Under the pieces are notes generated by a model. That model worked only from the letters and a program-made list of their open reading frames with translations, was not told the DNA's origin and did not search any database. A DNA stretch of 9,760 nucleotides from Bacteroidales bacterium (lineage in GTDB: Bacteria > Bacteroidota > Bacteroidia > Bacteroidales > NBLH01), in the NCBI GenBank assembly GCA_027083715.1, contig JALWNR010000675.1, positions 1,026 through 10,785 on the forward strand, read 5' to 3'. Positions 5,986-9,760 of this stretch are shown here, in pieces (position 1 is the first letter of the stretch; each line of letters begins with the position of its first letter). Both the position numbers and the translations under genes were made by a program.

Positions 5986-8157
5986 TTAATGTTTTGCACA
6001 TTTGGGCTTTTCTTTAAAAAGGATGGGGATGCTGAAATAAAAAACACTGCCCTTTTGGGCTTCTGTTTCTAACCAAATTTCACCATTCATGCATTCTATT
6101 AGATTTTTTACAATAGTTAAACCCATTCCCAGTCCACGGTACAGCTTTTTGCTGTCTGAATTTGCTTTTCTAAATCGGTCAAAAATAAATTTAATATCTT
6201 CGTGGTGAATACCAATTCCTGTATCTTTTACATAATACAGCAAATGATGCTCATCGTATGGACATAAACCTATTTCTACATATCCCTTGTCCGTAAACTT
6301 TATTGAATTATCTGTTAGGTGATACAAAATAGTATTTAATGCATTTTCGTCTCCTGTAACTATTTGTTTGGTATCAATATTAATTTGTTTCCTGATTTCA
6401 ACAATTTTACTTGTCCTAAATTTACTTGCCTTAGTAAACTCATTTAATATTTTATAAATCGGTTCTACTGCATTAAATGAGGAAATATTTAGTTGATAAT
6501 TTGATGATTGAGTATCAGATAGTTGAATGATTGAATCTATTATTTGTAATAAAGATTCTCCGGCAGTGTTTATATGGTCAATATATGTTTTTATGTTTTC
6601 AGGAAGGTTTTCTTCGTATTGGAGTACTTCTGCAAATCCTGTAATTGCATTTAATGGTGTTCGCACTTCGTGCGAAAGGTTTTCTAAAAAAGAAGTTTTT
6701 AGCCGGTTGGCATGCTCGGCTTGTTCCTTAGCAATAATTAAATCATGGGTTTGTTCTTTAACCAGATTTTCCAAATCATTTTTATATCTTTCCAGCATTT
6801 TATTCTGTTGCAATATTTCTTCATATTGTTTTCCTATTATTATGTTTTGTTCATTAATCCGTTTTAAACTACTTTTTAACTTGGCTGATTTCTTTAATAT
6901 CATGTATAAAAGTGTTGATAAAATCAAAAATGACAGGATACCAATGGTAATGGCGTACATATAAAAAGTACTTTTTTCTTGTTCCGATGCTAAATCTTTT
7001 TTTACGGTTTTTAGGCTTGATTTATGAACTTCATTTTCAAATTCAGACAGGATACTAATCAGTTGGCTGTTAATAATTGAATCGGCATATTCGGAATATT
7101 GTTGAAGATAACTGTATGATTTGTTGTCATCACCGAGTAAATGATATACATAGGCTGCCTTTTTCAGTAATTCTGCTTTTTGGCTTGTATTATCCGGATA
7201 AATAAGTAGTGGGATTGATTTTTTAATGTATTTTTCTGCTTCTTTATATTTATGTTGTTCAAGCAAAATATTGGTAGTAATTAAATACGTTTTTAAAAGC
7301 AATTTATGATTATTATTATCTAAAGAAACTTTTTCAGCTTCAATTGCTTTTTGTAAAGCTGATTGTTTTTTATTTTGATTTAGTAATAAACTATTCTCCA
7401 ACAATAATATATTGGGTAAAAAAACATGTGTTTGAGATTGTTTATTAAAAAAGTAAGCACTGTCAATATATATATGACTACTGTCCGGGTTTTTTGTAAT
7501 TATATAGTAATCTGCAATTTGCAAACAAGAAGCTACTTTGCTATCTTCGTTCTTTGTTTTTTTTCTCAGCTGTAAAGATTTTTTAGATAGTATCAGGGCA
7601 CTGTCTTGCATAGCGTGTTCTTTATAAATCTTGGCAATATTACTTATTGCTTCTGCCATTCCTTCAAATGCTTCCAAGCTATCTTTCTGAGCTGAAAAAT
7701 GAGTATAGGCTTTTTGGTAGTACTCATGTGCTTTTGTGTATCGTTTATCCGCAAAATATATATTTCCGATTGTAATATACCACCAATTATCGATGTCCTT
7801 TCTTTTTTGTAAGTATAGCAAGCCTTTTGCATAATAATTTGCAGCTGTTGAGTTTAGCTCATATGCAGCATATAAATCACCCAGCTTGCGGTACCAGTGT
7901 TCTAAAATATAGTGGTTGTCAAGAGATTTACCTAAAGTAATAGCTTTTATACAAATTTGTTTGCTTTGTTCAAAATCGTTGAATTTAAATTTTTCAAAAA
8001 GACTGTCTAATTTAATACATACAATGGAATCCTGATTACTTTTTCTATTAAACGTTTTTTCTTGTGTATAAACTGATTGCTCAACAAGAACCAATAAAAG
8101 AAATATCGGTAGCCTTATGTTCTTTAATGATTTTTTTAATAATTGTTTACGAAACAT
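5986..8157 (-). CDS. TPR-containing membrane sensor histidine kinase
   Basis: A 723-residue sensor kinase. A signal sequence (about 1-31, hydrophobic LPIFLLLVLVEQ) leads into a periplasmic domain of TPR-like helical repeats (about 33-370), for example ILEHWYRKLGDLYAAYE, AANYYAKGLLYLQ and AHEYYQKAYTHF. One membrane helix follows at about 398-421, then a coiled coil to about 485. The HisKA box SFLENLSHEVRTPLNAI carries the phosphorylated His496. The HATPase domain (about 610-716) has the N-box Asn617 in TDNSIKF, the G1 box DTGIGI and the G2 box GLGMGL. All catalytic motifs are intact. There is no receiver domain and no response regulator gene follows in the window, so the partner is unknown. 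The start overlaps the end of the upstream kinase gene by 11 bp, suggesting translational coupling. The architecture is typical of Bacteroidetes; the signal sensed cannot be told. Confidence 0.92.
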   Translation of the reverse strand: MFRKQLLKKSLKNIRLPIFLLLVLVEQSVYTQEKTFNRKSNQDSIVCIKLDSLFEKFKFNDFEQSKQICIKAITLGKSLDNHYILEHWYRKLGDLYAAYELNSTAANYYAKGLLYLQKRKDIDNWWYITIGNIYFADKRYTKAHEYYQKAYTHFSAQKDSLEAFEGMAEAISNIAKIYKEHAMQDSALILSKKSLQLRKKTKNEDSKVASCLQIADYYIITKNPDSSHIYIDSAYFFNKQSQTHVFLPNILLLENSLLLNQNKKQSALQKAIEAEKVSLDNNNHKLLLKTYLITTNILLEQHKYKEAEKYIKKSIPLLIYPDNTSQKAELLKKAAYVYHLLGDDNKSYSYLQQYSEYADSIINSQLISILSEFENEVHKSSLKTVKKDLASEQEKSTFYMYAITIGILSFLILSTLLYMILKKSAKLKSSLKRINEQNIIIGKQYEEILQQNKMLERYKNDLENLVKEQTHDLIIAKEQAEHANRLKTSFLENLSHEVRTPLNAITGFAEVLQYEENLPENIKTYIDHINTAGESLLQIIDSIIQLSDTQSSNYQLNISSFNAVEPIYKILNEFTKASKFRTSKIVEIRKQINIDTKQIVTGDENALNTILYHLTDNSIKFTDKGYVEIGLCPYDEHHLLYYVKDTGIGIHHEDIKFIFDRFRKANSDSKKLYRGLGMGLTIVKNLIECMNGEIWLETEAQKGSVFYFSIPILFKEKPKCAKH

Positions 8158-9544
8158 TTTGATTTTCTTTTACTAACACCGGAAGTGTGAAACTAAAAGT
8201 ACTTCCTTTTCCCGGCTGTGATATTACTTCAAGCCTGCCTTTATTAGTTTCTACAAACTCTTTGCATAATTTTAAACCAATTCCGCTTCCTTTTTCACCT
8301 TTTGTACCAGGGATTGTTTTAGGAGAGTTAAAAATATATTTTAAAAGTTTCGAGTCAATTCCTAATCCTGTATCTTCAATTTTTATTAAGCAAGCATCCT
8401 CTTGATAACAACTTTTTATCCTTATTTTACCGTTTTCTGTATATTTTATGGCATTAGAGATAAGGTTTCTAATAATGGTTTCCAACATGTTTTTATCGGC
8501 AAAAACAAAACAGTTTTCCAGTACTGTTTCTATACTATTATTTTTTGCTATTGCCGTGTATTTATATACGTTAATTTGCTCTTCAATCAGTTTTTTTAAA
8601 TCAATACTTTCTGGTCGGTATTCAATACTCATGGTTTGAACTCTTGACCATTCCAGTAAATTTAGCAATAATTTATAAGCCTGCTCACTACTTTCTGTAA
8701 GAAATTTACTGTATTTTTTTATACGTTCGTAATTATTACTTACTGCCGCTTCTTTAATCAAATCGGAAAAACCGATAATTGTATTAAACGGACTTTTTAA
8801 ATCATGAGCAATTATGGTATAAAAACGGTCTTTTGTTTCATTGGCCTTTTTTAGAGCACTTGCTTTTTTACTTAATTCGATATTTTGTTCATGAATTCTT
8901 TTTTGTTGTTTTTTGCTTTCTTCCTGTGCAATTAATAATTGTTGATTGCTTTCTTTTAATTTTTTTACGGTTTGCTTGTATTCATTATAATACACATTTA
9001 AATAAAATACTAATATTAAAATAGTTACTACTGAAAATATTCCAATTTCCAAGTATTTGTCTGTTCTTGTTGTGTAATTTATTATATATTCAGGAAAATA
9101 ATATTCTAATGCTATAATTGTCAATATACTAATACCTGAAAGCAGCATTAGTTTTATGCGCATCTTACCCTCCGTTAAGGTATAAGTAGCTACAATAGCA
9201 ATAAAAATTGAATAAATTGTATTTCCGGAACTTCCTTCGTTAACAAACCAAGATATGGGCGACAATAAAATAAAGACGCCGGCTACCAAAAATAGGATTA
9301 CCTTGTTGTAATTTTTACTGTAATAGGCTATAAAATAAAATATAATAAAGTAAACTAAGGCAAAACCCGAAAATAGAATAGCTTGCCATTGAATATCCAA
9401 AAATACATCAACAGATAAAGATAATACTTTTAAAAGTATAGCAGCTAATATGCTGATGTTTAGTATTCTATGACGTAAAGAGTAATGTTGTTTATTTCCA
9501 ATCAGTTTTTGCAGGTAAACATTTATTTTACTACTAAATTTCAT
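8147..9544 (-). CDS. Multi-pass membrane histidine kinase
   Basis: A 465-residue sensor kinase with about six membrane helices in its first 187 residues (near 26-48, 54-76, 81-103, 107-123, 130-148 and 166-187) and no sizeable external domain. It may therefore sense something in or near the membrane. A coiled coil (about 188-236) leads to the HisKA box FYTIIAHDLKSPFNTIIGF with phospho-acceptor His247. The ATPase domain (about 355-458) has Asn364 in ISNAIKYTENG, the G1 box EDTGLGID, the G2 box GEKGSGIGL and the final GSTFSFTLPV. No receiver domain is present. It is the first gene of a minus-strand pair and overlaps the following TPR kinase gene by 11 bp. No standard -7 element is visible just upstream. 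Confidence 0.92.
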   Translation of the reverse strand: MKFSSKINVYLQKLIGNKQHYSLRHRILNISILAAILLKVLSLSVDVFLDIQWQAILFSGFALVYFIIFYFIAYYSKNYNKVILFLVAGVFILLSPISWFVNEGSSGNTIYSIFIAIVATYTLTEGKMRIKLMLLSGISILTIIALEYYFPEYIINYTTRTDKYLEIGIFSVVTILILVFYLNVYYNEYKQTVKKLKESNQQLLIAQEESKKQQKRIHEQNIELSKKASALKKANETKDRFYTIIAHDLKSPFNTIIGFSDLIKEAAVSNNYERIKKYSKFLTESSEQAYKLLLNLLEWSRVQTMSIEYRPESIDLKKLIEEQINVYKYTAIAKNNSIETVLENCFVFADKNMLETIIRNLISNAIKYTENGKIRIKSCYQEDACLIKIEDTGLGIDSKLLKYIFNSPKTIPGTKGEKGSGIGLKLCKEFVETNKGRLEVISQPGKGSTFSFTLPVLVKENQNVS

Positions 9545-9760
9545 TTGCTACAGTTTAATACAGCTTAATAATCAATTTATAATTTTTGTTAAATAATTCA
9601 TTTTAAATAACTGTAGTGTTTTTATTTAGTTTTATGGGCGACCATACAGATCATATTTTCTACACTCTTTGTGTGCGAGTTATGTGTGTGTTTATTAAAT
9701 TTTTTTGTATTATAGACCATATTATTAATGTTTGTGACTGAAGATACATCCCAATTATTA
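9545..9760. other. Upstream region of the kinase pair, no gene seen
   Basis: AT-rich sequence before the minus-strand kinase gene. It should contain that operon's promoter, but no TAnnTTTG with a -33 TTTG can be pointed out on the minus strand. Right before the start codon is a 10-bp tandem repeat with one change, CAGTTTAATA and CAGCTTAATA (9551-9570). CTACAGTT (9548-9555) is repeated inverted as AACTGTAG (9609-9616), which could form an operator or leader stem. No RNA gene or coding frame is convincing. Confidence 0.4.

Noticed and set aside
6527..6964. Open 145-codon plus-strand frame inside the TPR kinase gene
   Set aside because: It is antisense to the HisKA, coiled-coil and membrane part of an intact kinase, and its cysteine- and serine-rich translation looks like a shadow.
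1..9760. CRISPR array, tRNA or rRNA genes, transposase genes
   Set aside because: No regularly spaced repeats, no tRNA-like cloverleaf or rRNA segment, and no transposase motif were noticed on either strand.

Overview
The window is AT-rich (roughly one third G+C) and reads as a Bacteroidetes chromosome, probably an uncultured or anaerobic member. The reasons are the TPR/transmembrane histidine kinase architecture, the lack of clear Shine-Dalgarno sequences, one TAnnTTTG-like promoter element and long AT-rich intergenic spacers. The phylum call is an inference from style, not from a marker gene.

Layout: (1) 1-1965, minus strand, is a 3'-truncated gene for HMG-CoA reductase with all four catalytic residues, followed by a large extra C-terminal region that resembles the N-lobe of an aminoglycoside-phosphotransferase-type kinase. 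(2) 1966-2380 is a divergent spacer with a ~112-bp imperfect palindrome. (3) 2381-5732, plus strand, is a four-gene group: a triple-rhodanese sulfurtransferase, an NADPH-dependent FMN reductase, a small DUF427 protein and a histidine Nalpha-methyltransferase of the EgtD family. (4) 5733-5985 is a convergent spacer with a long inverted repeat that probably works as a terminator. (5) 5986-9544, minus strand, is a pair of overlapping membrane histidine kinase genes with no response regulator in view. (6) 9545-9760 is their upstream region.

The central result is that the plus-strand group looks like an anaerobic (oxygen-independent) ergothioneine locus of the EanA/EanB type known from Chlorobium. 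The methyltransferase keeps the histidine-binding residues of mycobacterial EgtD at an almost constant offset. The rhodanese keeps the YCGTGWR active loop of EanB, with a tyrosine exactly 59 residues before the catalytic cysteine, the spacing I recall between Tyr353 and Cys412 of Chlorobium EanB. In that pathway EanA trimethylates histidine to hercynine and EanB puts sulfur from polysulfide directly on the imidazole ring, with no oxygen and no EgtB. No EgtB, EgtC or EgtE is present here. The flavin reductase and the DUF427 protein lie between the two enzymes and are candidates for accessory roles, such as supplying or reducing polysulfide; this is inference only.

The HMG-CoA reductase (mevalonate pathway) and the sensor kinases have no evident functional link to ergothioneine.
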